Origin: Muscardinus avellanarius
Taxonomy: Eukaryota > Chordata > Mammalia > Rodentia > Gliridae
Direction of reading: 5' to 3'
DNA: 64,000 nt
NCBI GenBank assembly: GCA_963383645.1
Contig: OY726559.1
Location: 115,176,441 to 115,240,440, forward strand
Under the pieces are notes generated by a model that worked only from the letters and a program-made list of their open reading frames with translations, did no database searches and was not told where the DNA came from. The first letter of the stretch is position 1; every line of letters starts with the position of its first letter. The translations under genes were made by a program, and so were the position numbers. Below, one piece after another: positions 1 through 12,730 of the stretch.

Positions 1-767
1 ATGGTGTGTTTGTTTGGCACTGGGGATTGAACCCAGGGGCGTTCTACCTCTGAGCTGCATCTCTAGCCCTATTTTATTTTATTTTATTTTATTTTATTGC
101 AGGTCTGGGGATGGAACCCAGGGGCATTTGACCTCCAAGTCACATCCCCTGCCCTATTTTTATTTTTTATTTTGAAACAGGGTCTCACTAAGTTGTGGAG
201 GGCCTCACTAAGTAGCTGAGGCTGTCCGTGAACCGCGATCCTCCAGTCTCAGCCTCCTGAATGCTGGGGATTACAAGCGTGCACCACCAGCCTGGCTGTA
301 TAAATAGTTTTGTTGAAAATAAAACTAACTTTTATATTGTCCATGGCCACTTTGATGCTGCTACAGTGTTAGAATGTGAGCTGGGCATAGTGGCACATGC
401 TTATAATCCCAATCCTTGGGAGGCTGATACAGGAGGATTGCAGATTCAAAGCAAGCCTCAGCAACCAGGCGAGATCCTGTTTCAAATGAAAGATAAAAAA
501 GGGAAGCGGTGTAGCTAGGGTGTAGAATGCCTCTGGATTCCATCCCCAGAACACACAATACACATCACAAATAAATAGTCATAACAAACAAGGCAAGGCC
601 CCAAAGCCAGAAATACTATTTGGCCCTTTAAAGAAAAAGCTTCCAGTCTTTGCTGTAGATGAATTTTGGGCATAGATTAATGGTGCTTAACTGAGCAGGT
701 GAAATATTATTTAATGAACACTTGTAAAAAAATTAGAGATAGTTGTCCTCAGATTGTGTTTTTAAAC

Positions 768-770
<3 letters not shown>

Positions 771-816
<46 letters not shown>
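771..816 (+). repeat. (GT)n microsatellite
   Basis: 23 uninterrupted GT units joined to a reverse dID half. Confidence 0.95.
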
Positions 817-820
<4 letters not shown>

Positions 821-1026
821 GGGTATGGGAACCCAGGAGCAATCTACCTTGGAGCAACATCCCCAGCCCTATTTTTTAAAAATTCTTTATTTTGAAACAA
901 GGTCTCACTGTGTTCTAAAGGACCTCACTAAGTAGCTGAGGCTGGCTTCAAACTTGCACAGTCCTCCTTTCTCAGCCTCCCAAATGCTGAGATTACAAGT
1001 GTGTGTCCCCATGCGGGCTTTTTTAA

Positions 1027-1030
<4 letters not shown>

Positions 1031-1069
<39 letters not shown>
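1031..1069 (+). repeat. (GT)n microsatellite
   Basis: About 19 GT units, again at the 3' tail side of a reverse SINE. Confidence 0.95.
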
Positions 1070-1070
<1 letters not shown>

Positions 1071-1360
1071 TACTGGAATAGAACCAGGAGTTTTCTACCT
1101 CCGAGTTACACCCCCAGACCTATTTTATATTTTATTTAATTAATTGGTTTTTTTTTTGTTTTTTTTTTTGCTGGGGATGAAACCCAGAGACTTTCTACCT
1201 TTGGGCTGTACTCCCAGACCTATTTTGTATTTTATTTAGAAACAGGGTCTCACTAAATTGTGCTGAGAACCTCACTAAGTAGCTGAGGCTGGCTTTGAAT
1301 CTGCTCAATCCTCCTGTCTCAGCCTCCCAAGTGTTGGGATTACAAGTGTGTGCCACTCTT

Positions 1361-1364
<4 letters not shown>

Positions 1365-1418
<54 letters not shown>
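1365..1418 (+). repeat. (TA)n microsatellite
   Basis: About 27 TA units between a reverse SINE and a sense dID fragment. Likely to extrude a cruciform. Confidence 0.95.
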
Positions 1419-1420
<2 letters not shown>

Positions 1421-2313
1421 GGAGTTGGGGGTGTAGCTAAGAGGTAGAATCCCCAGTACTGCCAAAAAAAATTATACACACACACACACACACACACACA
1501 TACATACATACATATATACAGGGGTGTAGCTCAGAGATAGAATGCCTCTGAGTTTGATCCCCAGTTCTGCAAATAAATACCTACCAGAGCTGGATGTAAT
1601 GGTATATGCATATCTGTAATCTCAGTACTTGGGAGGCTAAGATATGAGAATTGCAGGTTTTAAACCAGCATCAGCAATCTAGCAAGACCCTGTTCCAAAA
1701 TAAATAGCCAGGCATGGTGGTGCATGCTTATAGTCCCAGTGCTTGGGAGGCTGAGACAAGGTCATCCCAGGTTTGAGGCCAGCCCCAGCAATTTAGGCCC
1801 TTCTTCACAACTGCAGTTTAGGCCTTTCACAACTTAGTGAGACCCTGTTTCAAATATACACAATGAAATAGGGCTGGGGTTGTACTCAGAATGCCCATGA
1901 GCTCAATCCCTAGTATTGCATACACACAGAAATAAGTAAGTAAATAAATAAAATTGAAAAATAAATACATAAAAAAATTGGGCCAGGCAGGTGTGGCACA
2001 AACTTGTAATCCAAGCATTTGGGAGGCTGGGACAGGAGGATCCCAGTTCACAGACAGCCTTAGCTACTATTTAGTGAGCCTCCTTGCAGGTCATTGAGAC
2101 CCTGTTTCAAAATAAAGAATAAAAAATAGGGCTGGGGGTATAGCTGGGAGGTAGAATGCTCCTGGGTTCCATCCCCAGTACTGCAAAAAAAAAAAAAAAA
2201 AAAAAAAACCATATTTGGCCAGGCATGGTGGGCCATGCTTGTAATCCCAGTACTTGGGAGGCCGAGACAAGAGGATTGCACCACTTAGGGAGGCCCTGGG
2301 TTCAATTCCCAGT

Positions 2314-2316
<3 letters not shown>

Positions 2317-2360
<44 letters not shown>
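2317..2360 (+). repeat. (CA)n microsatellite
   Basis: 22 CA units formed in the tail of a truncated sense SINE. Confidence 0.95.
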
Positions 2361-2365
<5 letters not shown>

Positions 2366-2563
2366 GGAAATAGCTCAATGGTAGGGTGCTTGTTTAGCAT
2401 GTGTGAGGACTTTGGTTCAATTCCTAGTATTTAAAAAGGGAAAAAAGATTGCTGAGAATGATGTCAGTCACCTAGTGAATATGTATGTTTGTACTTTTAA
2501 CTATTGTAATGATCTAAACTGCTGATTTGCTGCAAATAACAAAGTACCAAATTATCCATCCCA

Positions 2564-2764
2564 GCCGGGCATGGTGGCGCATGCTCAACCCCACGCTTGG
2601 GAGGCTGAGACAGGAGACTCGCACAGGTTCGAAGCCAGCCTCAGCTGGCTTAAGAGACCCTGTTTCCAAATAAAATATAAAATAGGTCTGGGAGTGTAGC
2701 CAGGAGGTAGAAGGCCCCTGGGTTCCATCCCCAGTACCACCAAAAAAAAAAAAAAAAAAAAAAA
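2564..2764 (+). mobile_element. B1-dID SINE, subfamily with GTTTCCAAATAAAATATAAAATAGGTCTGG linker type
   Basis: Left half with GCACAGGTTCGAAGCCAGC, a CTGTTTCCAAATAAAATAT linker, then the deleted-ID half (TAGGTCTGGGAGTGTAGCC ... TTCCATCCCCAGTACCACC) and an A-tail. The linker and AGGTCTGGGAG variants distinguish it from the more common AATAAAGAATAAAAAATAGGG type. Confidence 0.8.
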
Positions 2765-3469
2765 GCCACCCCACATCACATTATCGTTGATAGTTTTTTT
2801 TTTTTTTTTTTTTTTTGGTAGTAGGGGGATTGAACCTAGAGGTATTCTTCCTCTGAGCTATGCACCCACCCCTTTTAAATTTTATTTTAATTTATTTAAT
2901 TAATTTATTTAGTGGTACTAGGGATTGAACCCAGGGGCACCAACCTCTGAGCTACACTCTCAGCCCTATTTATTTATTTATTTATTTATTTATTTATATT
3001 TTTGAGGTACTATGAATGGAACCCCCGACGTTCAACTTCCAAGCTACACCCCCATCCTGATTTTTTTATTCTTTATTTTGAAACAGGATGTCACTGAGTT
3101 ATAAAGGGCCTCACTAAGTAGCTGAGGTTGTCTGCAAACTGCAAGCCTCCTGTTTCAGCCTCCCGAATGCTGGGATTACAAGCGGGCACCACATCACCTG
3201 GCTCCACTTTTTTATTTTGAGAGAGTCTCCCTTAGTTGCTCAGACTGTTCTTGAACTTGAACTCAGTATTCTCCTGCCGGTCTCCTGAGTAGCTAGGACT
3301 ACAGGCTGCATGTACCACCATACCTAGCTCTTCATTTCTTCTTTAGGAAGTGTTTTAAGAATTATTTTAGGGAACTGGGAATGTAGTTCAATGGTAGCAT
3401 TCCTGCCTGGCATGAATGTGGCTCTAGATTCCATTCCCAGCACCACCAAAATTAAAAAGGCAGTATCTA

Positions 3470-3866
3470 TCCGGGCGTGGTGGCTCACGCTTGTAATCCC
3501 AGCATTTGGAAGGCTGAGACAGGAGGATCGTGGTTTGCAGACAGCCCAGCTACTTAGGCCCTCCACAATTTAGTGAGAGACCGTCTCAAAATAAAGAATA
3601 AAAAATAGGGCAGGGGGTGTAGCTTGGGGGTCGAATGCCCCTGGGTTCTATCCCCAGGCCCTCAAAAAAAAAAAAAAAAAAAAAAAGGCAGTATCTAACG
3701 TGGGGCGTGGTGGTGCACACTTTTAATCCAAGCACTTGGAAGGCTGAAACAGGAGGATAGCAACCTCAGCAATTTAGTGAAACACTGTTTCAAAATAAAA
3801 AATAGGGCTGGGGGCATACCTCAAAAATAGAATGCCCCTGGCTCAATTCCAGTACTGCAAAAAATG
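3470..3866 (+). mobile_element. Two tandem SINEs sharing one target site
   Basis: Two sense SINEs (3470-3681 and about 3698-3866) are bounded and separated by three exact copies of AAAAAGGCAGTATCTA (3454-3469, 3682-3697, 3867-3882). This is the signature of target-site duplication followed by a second insertion at the same site. Confidence 0.85.
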
Positions 3867-4130
3867 AAAAAGGCAGTATCTAAGATGATGACCTTTTGTG
3901 TGTGTGTGCAGTGCTGGGGATGGAACCCAGGGGGATGGGCATTTTACCTTCGAGCTACACCCCAGTCCTATTTTTTATTCTTTATTTTGAAGTAGTCTCA
4001 CTGAATTGCAAAGGACCTCACCAAGTAACTTAGGCCGGCTGGGAACCAGGATCCTCCTTTTTCAGCTTCTGGAATGCTGAGATTATAAGCATGCACTACC
4101 ACACTCAATTTGTATCCATTTTAATGACCA

Positions 4131-4760
4131 AGTTTTCATCTGTAATATTGTTGAGTGGGTCATGAATGTCAAAATTCCCCATGCCCAGCTAGCTGATCAC
4201 ATTTTTACCCTAAGAGATTTGTGAATATGTGTAAGTAAAGTATAGCAAGATATAGGCATACCTACTTTTTATTTTGAAAGTGCTAAATTGCTGAGGCCCT
4301 CACTAAAATGCTGAGTATAGCCTTGAACTTGGAATGCTCCTACCTCATCCTTCCAAATAACTGGTTTCTTATCCATCTTTTCTTTTTTTTTTTTTTTAAG
4401 ATTATCCTCTTTCTGCCCTACTTATTGGAATATGGAATCCAGTTCATGTTTGAGTGGTCTTTGACTTGGGATAGGCAATTGTCTGAACATTGGAAGCCAG
4501 TATCTATTTCATGCCCCATTTAATGCAGCTTTCTTTATTGTTATTTAGAGATTTTTCTTGTATGTAGGAGTTTGAAGACCCCTTTTTTCAAAGTCAAGGA
4601 TATAAAAGTCTCAGTGAATACAATACTTAACTCCGACCTCTGTTATGATTATAAAGCTTAGAAAGCTTTGTAGGTAGAAATGAGGAGGTAACGGAAGCTT
4701 TATGGGTAAAGGAAGGACCTGAGTACTTTGAAATCAAGGATAAATAATCGCGTCATTTTG
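4131..4760. other. Intron 1, mostly unique sequence
   Basis: AT-rich single-copy-looking intron with a SINE remnant near 4270-4340 and a T-run at 4383. No gene or site recognised. Confidence 0.6.
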
Positions 4761-5579
4761 AAATGTTTGGCTCCAGGTTCTGTAGCCCATGCTTGCAATC
4801 CCAGTACTTGGGAGGCTGAGTTAGGAGGATCACAGGTTCAAGATCAGCCTCAGCAATTTAGTGAGACCTCCAGCAAGTTGGTGAGACCCTGTTTCAAAAT
4901 ACAAAATAAAAAGGGCTGGGGTTTAATCTGTGGTACTGAGGGAAGAAAAATAAATGTTTGTCCTTGTGTCCCTCAGGTACGTTGGTTCTGGTGTCCCTCA
5001 TTTCTTTCTTTTTCTTTTTCCTTCTTTGGTTTTCTTTTTTTTTTTTCCAGTACTGGGAATGGAAACCAGGGACATTTTACCTTCAAGCTATACCCCCCAG
5101 CCCTATTTTTTATTCTTTATTTTTTATTTTATTTATTTATTTATTTTTATTATTATTTTGCGGGTCTGGGGATGGAACCCAGAGGCATTTGACCTCCAGG
5201 CTACACCCCAGCCCTCCCTATTTTTTATTCCTTTATTTTGAAACAGGGTCTCACTAAGTTGTGGAGGCCTCACTAAGTAGCTGAGGCTGTCCGCAAACCG
5301 CGATCCTCCGGTCTCAGCCTCCGGAATGCTGGAATTACAAGCGTGCCCACCACGCCAGGCTGCCTCTCATTTCTATAAGTATTAAGGCAAAGAAATACTA
5401 CCAGTCAACTTATCAGTTTTCTTAAACGTTCCCCTTCCTGTTGTATAATGTACATACAGGGGTGTAAAGGTCTTATAAACTGATCGTCTAGATCAAAGTG
5501 TAGAAGATTCTATCTACCCAGTAGTGTTTTTCATGCTCTCCTATTCTTTATCACCCCCACATTCCAAAGCTGAACTGCT

Positions 5580-5662
5580 GAGGCTGGGAATGTAGCTCAG
5601 TGGCAGAGTTAGTACAGCATATGCAAGGACAGGGCTTCAGTCTCCAGCACCACAGAAACAAA
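5580..5662 (+). mobile_element. Monomeric ID element (tRNA-like SINE)
   Basis: GGCTGGGAATGTAGCTCAGTGGCAGAG is an intact tRNA-type A box region, followed by an anticodon-arm-like stretch and a degraded B box before CCAGCACCACAG and an A-rich end. It keeps the middle region that is deleted in the dID halves of the dimers. Confidence 0.75.
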
Positions 5663-6017
5663 ACCTAAAGGGGCACACTGTTCTGATTTCCTCCTTTAGT
5701 GCTGGTGTTCAGCTGCAGGGTTGAGAAGATTGAAAATGACCTCCACACACTTCCTTGAGGGTAAAATTGTATTGACAGTCAGGAATGGTGGCACATGCCT
5801 ATAATCCCAGTAGTTGGAATGCTAAGATGAGAGGACCACAGGTTCAAGGCCAGCTCCAGTAATTTAGCAAGACCCTTAGTAATTTAGCAAGATTCTAGAA
5901 AAATAAGCTGGGTGTAGTGGCACACATCTGTAATCTCAGTATTTGGAAGGCTCAGACAGGAGGATCACAGGTTCAAGGCCAGTTTGAGCAACTTAGCAAG
6001 ACCTTCAGTAACTTAGC

Positions 6018-6050
<33 letters not shown>

Positions 6051-9000
6051 GTGGGAGGTTGGAGAAATCAGACTGGAATGTAGCTGGAAAGTAGAATGCC
6101 TCTGGGTTTATGGGTTCAACCCCTAGTACCCCCCACATATACACATAAATAAAAAGGTCTAGGAGTGCAACTTTGAGGTAGAATGCCCTCCTGAGTTCAA
6201 TCTCCAGTAATACCTCCTTCACCCAGAATTGTGTTGGTATTGTTTATATAGTGAGACTCAACTGGGAACGTTTTATCCTCCATATGACACTAAACTGGAA
6301 TTATTGGTATGATTGGTGTCTAGTACATAGAGGTCAGAGATACCAAATATTTTGTAGTGTATAGGGCAGCTCCCCATAACAAGGGTCTAAAATATTAATA
6401 GTGCTCAGAGAAACTCTGTTTTAGTAGCTAGGGTTCATGAATTGTTATTAATAAGTGATGCATTAAATTCTTGAAAACCTATTGTTTTTGAAATTTTTGT
6501 GGGAAACTGTCATCAAAATTTTGTGTATTAAGCCAGGTGTGGTGGCACATGCTTGTAATCTCATACTTGGGAGGCTAAAACAGGAGAATTTCAGGTTTGG
6601 GACAGCCTCAGCAAGTAGTGAGACTCTTGTCAACCTAGGGAGACCCTATTTCAAAATAAAACTAAAATAAGGTTGGATGTGTAGCTCAGAGATAGAGTGC
6701 CCTAGGTTCAATTTCCGGTACCTGGCGCAGGGACGGGGAGACACACACACACACACCCTACCTCTACCTATATTTTTAAGAAACTTGTAAGGGCAAACAT
6801 TTTATTTATTTTTTGTAGTATTGAGGATTGTGCCCAGGGCCATTCTAATACCAGGCTATTCCCCCAGCCTTTTTATTTTTCAAACAGTATCTCCCTAAGT
6901 TGCTGGGGGCCTTCTGAGCTCCTGCTGAGGCATCCATCCTCTCTCATCGTCCCCAGTACTGGAAGTATAGGCATGCGCCACCATGCTAAGCTTTGTAAGG
7001 GTAAACTTCTTAACCTTACTTAATATTAGTGTTTGGAAAAATGATAATCTTTCTGCTCAGCCTACCAAATCAGGTGATAGCAAATTTTAACAGATCTCTT
7101 ACTAAACGGAAGAAAACCCTTTTTCCTAGAGGGTCTATGTGTTCCTTAAGTCTGATAGGGAAATCTCAAGTTAATAGACTATCCAGAAATTCCCTGTAGG
7201 TAAAATGCAGACCAGGTGGACTTTTCCTCTTGGACAAGTATGTCTTTTTTATTTTTTATTTTTATTTTTTGTGGTATTGGGGATAGAACCCAGGGGCATT
7301 CTTTCTTTGAGCAATATTTCCCCCCAGCCTTATTTATTTATTTATTTACTTATTTTTTTTATTAATTTTGCGGTGCTGGGGATGGAACACAGGGGCATTT
7401 GACCTCTGAGCTATACCCCCTGCCCTATTTTTTATTTTTTATTTTGAAACAGGGTCTCACTAAGTTGCTGAGGGCGTCACTAAGTAGCTGAGGCCGTCTG
7501 CCAACCCCAATCCTCTGGTCTTAGCCTCCCAGATGCTGGGATTACAAGCGTGCACCACCATACCCGGCTTTATTATTTATTTTGAAACAAGGTCTCACTA
7601 AGTTGGAGGCTGTCATGGAACCTGCTGTCCTCCTGTCTTAGTCTAATAAGTACTGGGATCACAGATGTGTGCCACTAGGCCTGGCTGGATCTATTTTATT
7701 TTATTTTTAATTTTTCCCCCGGTACTGGGAATAGAACCCAGGGGCATTCTACCTCCGAGCTACACCCCTAGCCCTATTTTTTATTCTTTACTTTGAAACA
7801 GGGTCTCACTGAGTTGCAAAGGGCCTCACGAACCACAGTCTGGTCTCAGCCTCCCAATGCTGGGATTACAAGTGTGTGTCACCACACCTGGCCCCATTTT
7901 ATTTATTTATTTATTTTTGATAACAGGGTTGGAACCCAGAGGCATTCTACCTTTGAAACAGGGTCTCACTGAATTGCAAAGGGCCTCATTAAGTAGCTGA
8001 GGCTGTCCGCAACCGTGATTCTTCTGTCTCAGCTTCCCAAATGCTGGGATTATAAGTGTGCATCACCATGCCCAGTTTGGATCCATTTTAATGACCAGAT
8101 TTTCATCTATAATGTTGAATGAGTTATGAATGTCAAAATTCCCCCACTAGAACCCACTAGGTTCATTCTTTCTGATTTTATTTTTTATTCTTATTACTAT
8201 TATTTTTTGTACTGGGGGTTGAACTCAGAAGCATTTACCTCTGAGCTACACCAAACCCTGTTTTATTTTTTGTTTGAAGCAGAGTCTCGCTAGGTTGATG
8301 AGTCTCACTGTTTGCTGAGACTGGTCTTAAACCTGAGATCCCCCTGTCTCCCAAGTAATGGGGTTACATGTGTGTGTTAGGTACTGGTGATTAAACTCAG
8401 AGACATTATACCTCTGAGTTACACCCCCAACCCGTTTTATTTTTTGTTTTGAAGCATGGTCTTGCTAGGTCGCTGAGAGTCTCACTATGTTGCTGAGCAC
8501 TACCACACTTGGCATTAAATTTCTTGACTATTTACACATTAATTAGCATAAGTATATATGTATTAGTAGAATTAACCTTTTATAGTTGCTGATTAGAAAA
8601 CTCAGTCCTTTCCTTTTATTGTACATATATGTCTTTTATTTTATTTTATTATTATTTGTTTATTTTGGTGGTACTGGGGATGGAACCCAGGAGCCTTCTA
8701 CGTTTGGGCTACACTCCCAGACCTATTTTATATTTTATTTGAAAACAGGGTTTGAACCTACGCAATCCTCCTGTATCAGCCTCCCAAGCACAGGGATTAC
8801 AAGCGTGTGCCCGGCGTACATATATGTCTTTTAATAATTATGTTAAGTTTGTGTGTGCATGAGTAGGGTACTGGGGGTTGAATCCTGGGGCACTCTACTA
8901 CTGAGCTACACCTTCAGCCCTTTTTACTTACTTTTTTTGGCGGTACTGGGGATGGAACCCAGGGGCATTCTACCTCTAAGCTACACCCCAGTCTTGTTTT

Positions 9001-10769
9001 TCATTCTTTATTTTGAAACAGGGTCTCACTAAGGGACCTCACTTAGTAGTAGCTGAGGCTGTCCTTGAACTGTGATCCTCCTGTCTTGGCTTCCCAAATG
9101 TTGGGATTACAAGCGTGGGCCACCATGCCTGGCCAGCCTTTTTTATTTTGAAATAGGGTTTCATGAGCCAGGTGTAATGGCCCACATTTGTAGTTTGTAA
9201 TGCCAGTACTTGGGAGGCTGAGACAGGAGGATCACAGGTTCTCAGCCAGCCTCAGCTACTTAGTGAGTCCTGCAACTTAGTGACCCTTGTTTCTAAGTAA
9301 AGAATAAAAAATAGGGCTGGGCGTGTAGCTCGGAGGTAGAATGGCCTTGGGTTCAATCTAGTACTTCAAAAAAACCAAAAATTCTCATGATGTTGCTGAG
9401 GTGGCCTTACTTGTGATCCTCCTGTCTCAGCCTCCCGAGTTACTAGGATTACAGGTGTGTAATGCTTCCCCTGGCTCATTATTTTTACTTTTAAATTTTA
9501 TTAAAATTTTGGATAGGTATTACATACATGTGTTACAGAATTCACAATCTGAAAAAAAGGCTCCAAATAAAAAGGTAATTCCCTCTAAGGATGTAGATTT
9601 CTGTTTCTGGGAATCTCTCCATTGATAGTCTCTATATACATTTAAAAAATTTCTGTGACTTTTTTCTATTTAAAAGAATTTAACTTTTTATTCCAAGGAA
9701 CTGCCCAAATAGAATATAGACAGTTAACTTCTAATTTCCTGGTTAGTGCCATTCTTTTTTTTTTTTTAAACTGGGATTGGAACCCAGGAGCATTCTACCT
9801 CCCAGCTATACCCCCAGCCCTATTTTTTATTCTTTATTTTGAAACAGGGTCTCACTGAGTTGCAAAGGGCTTCACTAAGTAGATGAGGCTGTCTCAGCCT
9901 CCCAAATGTTGGGATGACAAGCGTGTGTCACCACACCTGGTTTATGCCATTCTTTTAATTTTGAAAATATGGAAAACATACCTGGGTGCATGGGCATGCT
10001 CTTGTAATTCCAGTACTTGGGAGGCTGAGATGGGAGGATCACAGATTCAGGGACAGCCTCAGCAACTTAATGAGGCCCTTAGCAACTTAGTGTGACACCT
10101 TGTTTAAAAAAAAAAAACAAAAGTTGGGCATGGTGGGGCACACTAGTAATCCCAGCATTCAGGAGGCCGAGACCCGATTGCGGTTCAAGGACAGCCTCTG
10201 CTACTTAGTGAGGCCCTTTGCAACTCAGTGAGACCCTGTTTCAAAATAAAGAATAAAAAAATAGGGCTGGGGATGTAGCTCGGAAGTAGAATAAGGCTGG
10301 AGGTATAGTTCAGAGATAGAATGCCCCTGGATTCAATTCCTGGTACCACAAAAGTTAAAAAAAAAAGTCGGGTGTGGTGGGGCACACTGGTAATCCCAGT
10401 ACTTAAAAGGTTGAGACAGGAGGATCACAGGTTTGAGGACAACCTCAGCAAGTAGTGAGACTCTCATCAACATAGCAAGACCCTGTTTCATATCCCCAGT
10501 ACCACATATGCACACACAAAAATAGAAAACATTCTTTGGAAATACATGCATTTTAGTAACTTGAGTTTATTCAAAATTTGAAGCCAGGTATGGTGGCACA
10601 TGCCTGTAATCCCAGTACTTGAGAGGCTGAGACAGGAGGATCGCTGGTTCAGGACAGCCCTCAGCAAGTAGTGAGATTCTTATCAATCTAGTGAGACTGT
10701 TTCCATATAATAAATGAAATCGGACTGGAGGCGTAGTTGAAAGGTAGAATGCCTCTAGGTTCAGTTCCT

Positions 10770-10773
<4 letters not shown>

Positions 10774-10820
<47 letters not shown>
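10774..10820 (+). repeat. (CA)n microsatellite
   Basis: About 23 CA units in the tail of a sense SINE. Confidence 0.95.
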
Positions 10821-10824
<4 letters not shown>

Positions 10825-12655
10825 GTAAGTAAATAAAATTTGAAGCAAAATACTAGGCCTGGCGTGGTTGTGCACACTTGAAAGGAAGATCACATTTTGC
10901 TGACAGCCTCAGCTACTACTTAGTGAGGCCCTATGCAACTCAAACCCTATTTCAAAATAAAGAATAAAAAATAGGGCTGGGGGGCATAGCTCAGAGGTAG
11001 AATGTCTCTGGGTTCCATCCCCATTACTGTAAATAAATATATAAATGTCAAAAATAGAGGAGCCAGCTGGACGTGGTGGCGCACGCTTGTAATCCCAGCA
11101 TTCGGGAGGCCTGAGGTTCGCGGCCAGCCTCAGCTACTTAGTGAGGACCTCTGCAACCTAGTGAGACCCTGTTTCAAAGTAAAGAATTAAAAAAAAAAAA
11201 TAGGGCAGGGGGTGTATCTCAGAGGTCAAATACCCCAGGTTCCATTCTCATCCCTGCAAAAAAAAAAAAAAAGAGGAGCCGGGGGTAGTGGCACACCCTG
11301 GTAATCCCAATACTGGCTGAAACAGGAGGATTACGTTTGTGGCCAGCTTTAGCTGCTTGTGAGGCCCTCTGCAACTTAGTGAGACCCTGTTTCAGAATAA
11401 ATGAAAAAATATAGCGAGGGTTGTAACTCAGAAGTAGAATACTCCTGGGTTCCACTAGTACCGCAAAAATGAATGAATGAATGAATGAATGAATAACGGG
11501 GCTGGAGGTATAGCTTGGAGGTAGAATGCCCCTGAATTCAATCCCCAGTACCACAAGAAATAAAAATAGGGGTGGGGTTTAGTTTTATAAGAGTCTCACT
11601 ACTTGCTGAGGCTGTCCGTGAATCACGATCCTCCTGTTTCACCTTCCCAAATGGTGGGATTACAAGCATGGCCGCCACACCAGTCTTATTTTTTATTTGG
11701 AAGAGATCTTGCTAAGTTGCTGAGGGTCTTGCCAAATTAATGAGGTTGGCGTGCAACCTGTGGTCTTTTTTCAGCCTCCCAAGTATTAGGATTTTAGTGA
11801 TGTTCCACCATGCCCTGCTATTAGGATTCTTGGAGCCCAATGGAAAGTCCGTCTTCAAGCTTGCTAAGTAAAGGTTGTAGATTGAGTCAGATCCCCAGTA
11901 CTTAAGCCATTTTTAAAGAATGTGAGCCAGGCATGGTAGCACACGCTTGTAATCCCTGTGCTTGGGAGGCTGAGACAGGAGGATTGCACAGGTTTGAAGC
12001 CAGCCTCAGCTACTTAGTGAGGCCCTCTGCAACTTAGTGAGACCCTCTTTCCAAATCAAATATAAAATAGATTTGGGATTATAGCCTGGAGGTAGAAAGC
12101 TCCTGGGTAAATAGGGGTGGAGGTTGTGCTGGGGGTAGAATGCCCCTGGATTCCATCCCCAGTACATTAAAAAAAAAAAAAAAAAAGAAAGAAAGAAAGA
12201 AAGAGAAAAAGAAAGAATGTGAATGGCTGGGCATGGTGTAATAAACTTTTTTTTTTTTTTTTTGGTGGTACTGGGGGTGGAACCCAGGGGCTTTTCTACC
12301 TCTGGGCTACACTCCTAGACCTATTTTATAGTTTATTTGGAAACAGGGTCTCACTAAGTTGCTGAAGCTGGCCTTGAACCTATGTGATCCTCCTGTCTCA
12401 GCCTCCCAAGCACAGGGATTACAAGCGTGGGCCACCATTTGGAATAAATTTGTAATCCCAGTACTTTAGAAACTGACACAGGAGGATCACAGGTTTGTGG
12501 CCAGCCTTAGCTACTTAGTAAGGCTCTTGGCAACTTAGTGAGACCCTGGATCAAAATAAAGAATAAAAAATAGGTCTGGGGGGTGCCACTCAGAGGTAGA
12601 ATGCCCCTGGGTTCAATCCTTAGTACCACACATAAAAAAAGCAAGAATGTGAATG

Positions 12656-12730
12656 GAGCTGAGATTGCTCAGTGGTAGAGCTTGCACTTGGAATGGACAA
12701 GACTTGGTTCAATCCCCAGCACTCCCAAAA
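12656..12730 (+). mobile_element. Monomeric ID element
   Basis: AGATTGCTCAGTGGTAGAGC (A box) and GGTTCAATCC (B box) with the full tRNA-like spacing, ending CCCAGCACTCCCAAAAG. It marks the boundary of the SINE-free island that follows. Confidence 0.75.

Larger units (their letters stand above)
1..4130. repeat. Intron 1 block: SINEs and microsatellites
   Basis: A mosaic of B1-dID-type SINEs in both orientations, simple repeats and one tRNA-like ID monomer (about 2361-2435). Few unique bases remain. Long ORFs here are SINE-derived. Confidence 0.85.
4761..12655. repeat. Intron 1 block: SINE-dense
   Basis: Several tens of SINE units in both orientations, including a reverse-strand run at about 7240-8500 and sense runs at 9960-11240. 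Short unique stretches remain at about 5371-5575, 5665-5770, 6231-6520, 7000-7200, 8500-8640 and 9480-9740. No coding signal beyond SINE-derived ORFs. Confidence 0.8.

Noticed and set aside
2361..2435. tRNA-like sequence
   Set aside because: A and B boxes belong to an ID-type SINE; there is no complete cloverleaf with an acceptor stem.
4728..5192. 154-codon plus-strand ORF
   Set aside because: It is read-through of a sense SINE and a reverse SINE; the translated motifs recur all over the window.
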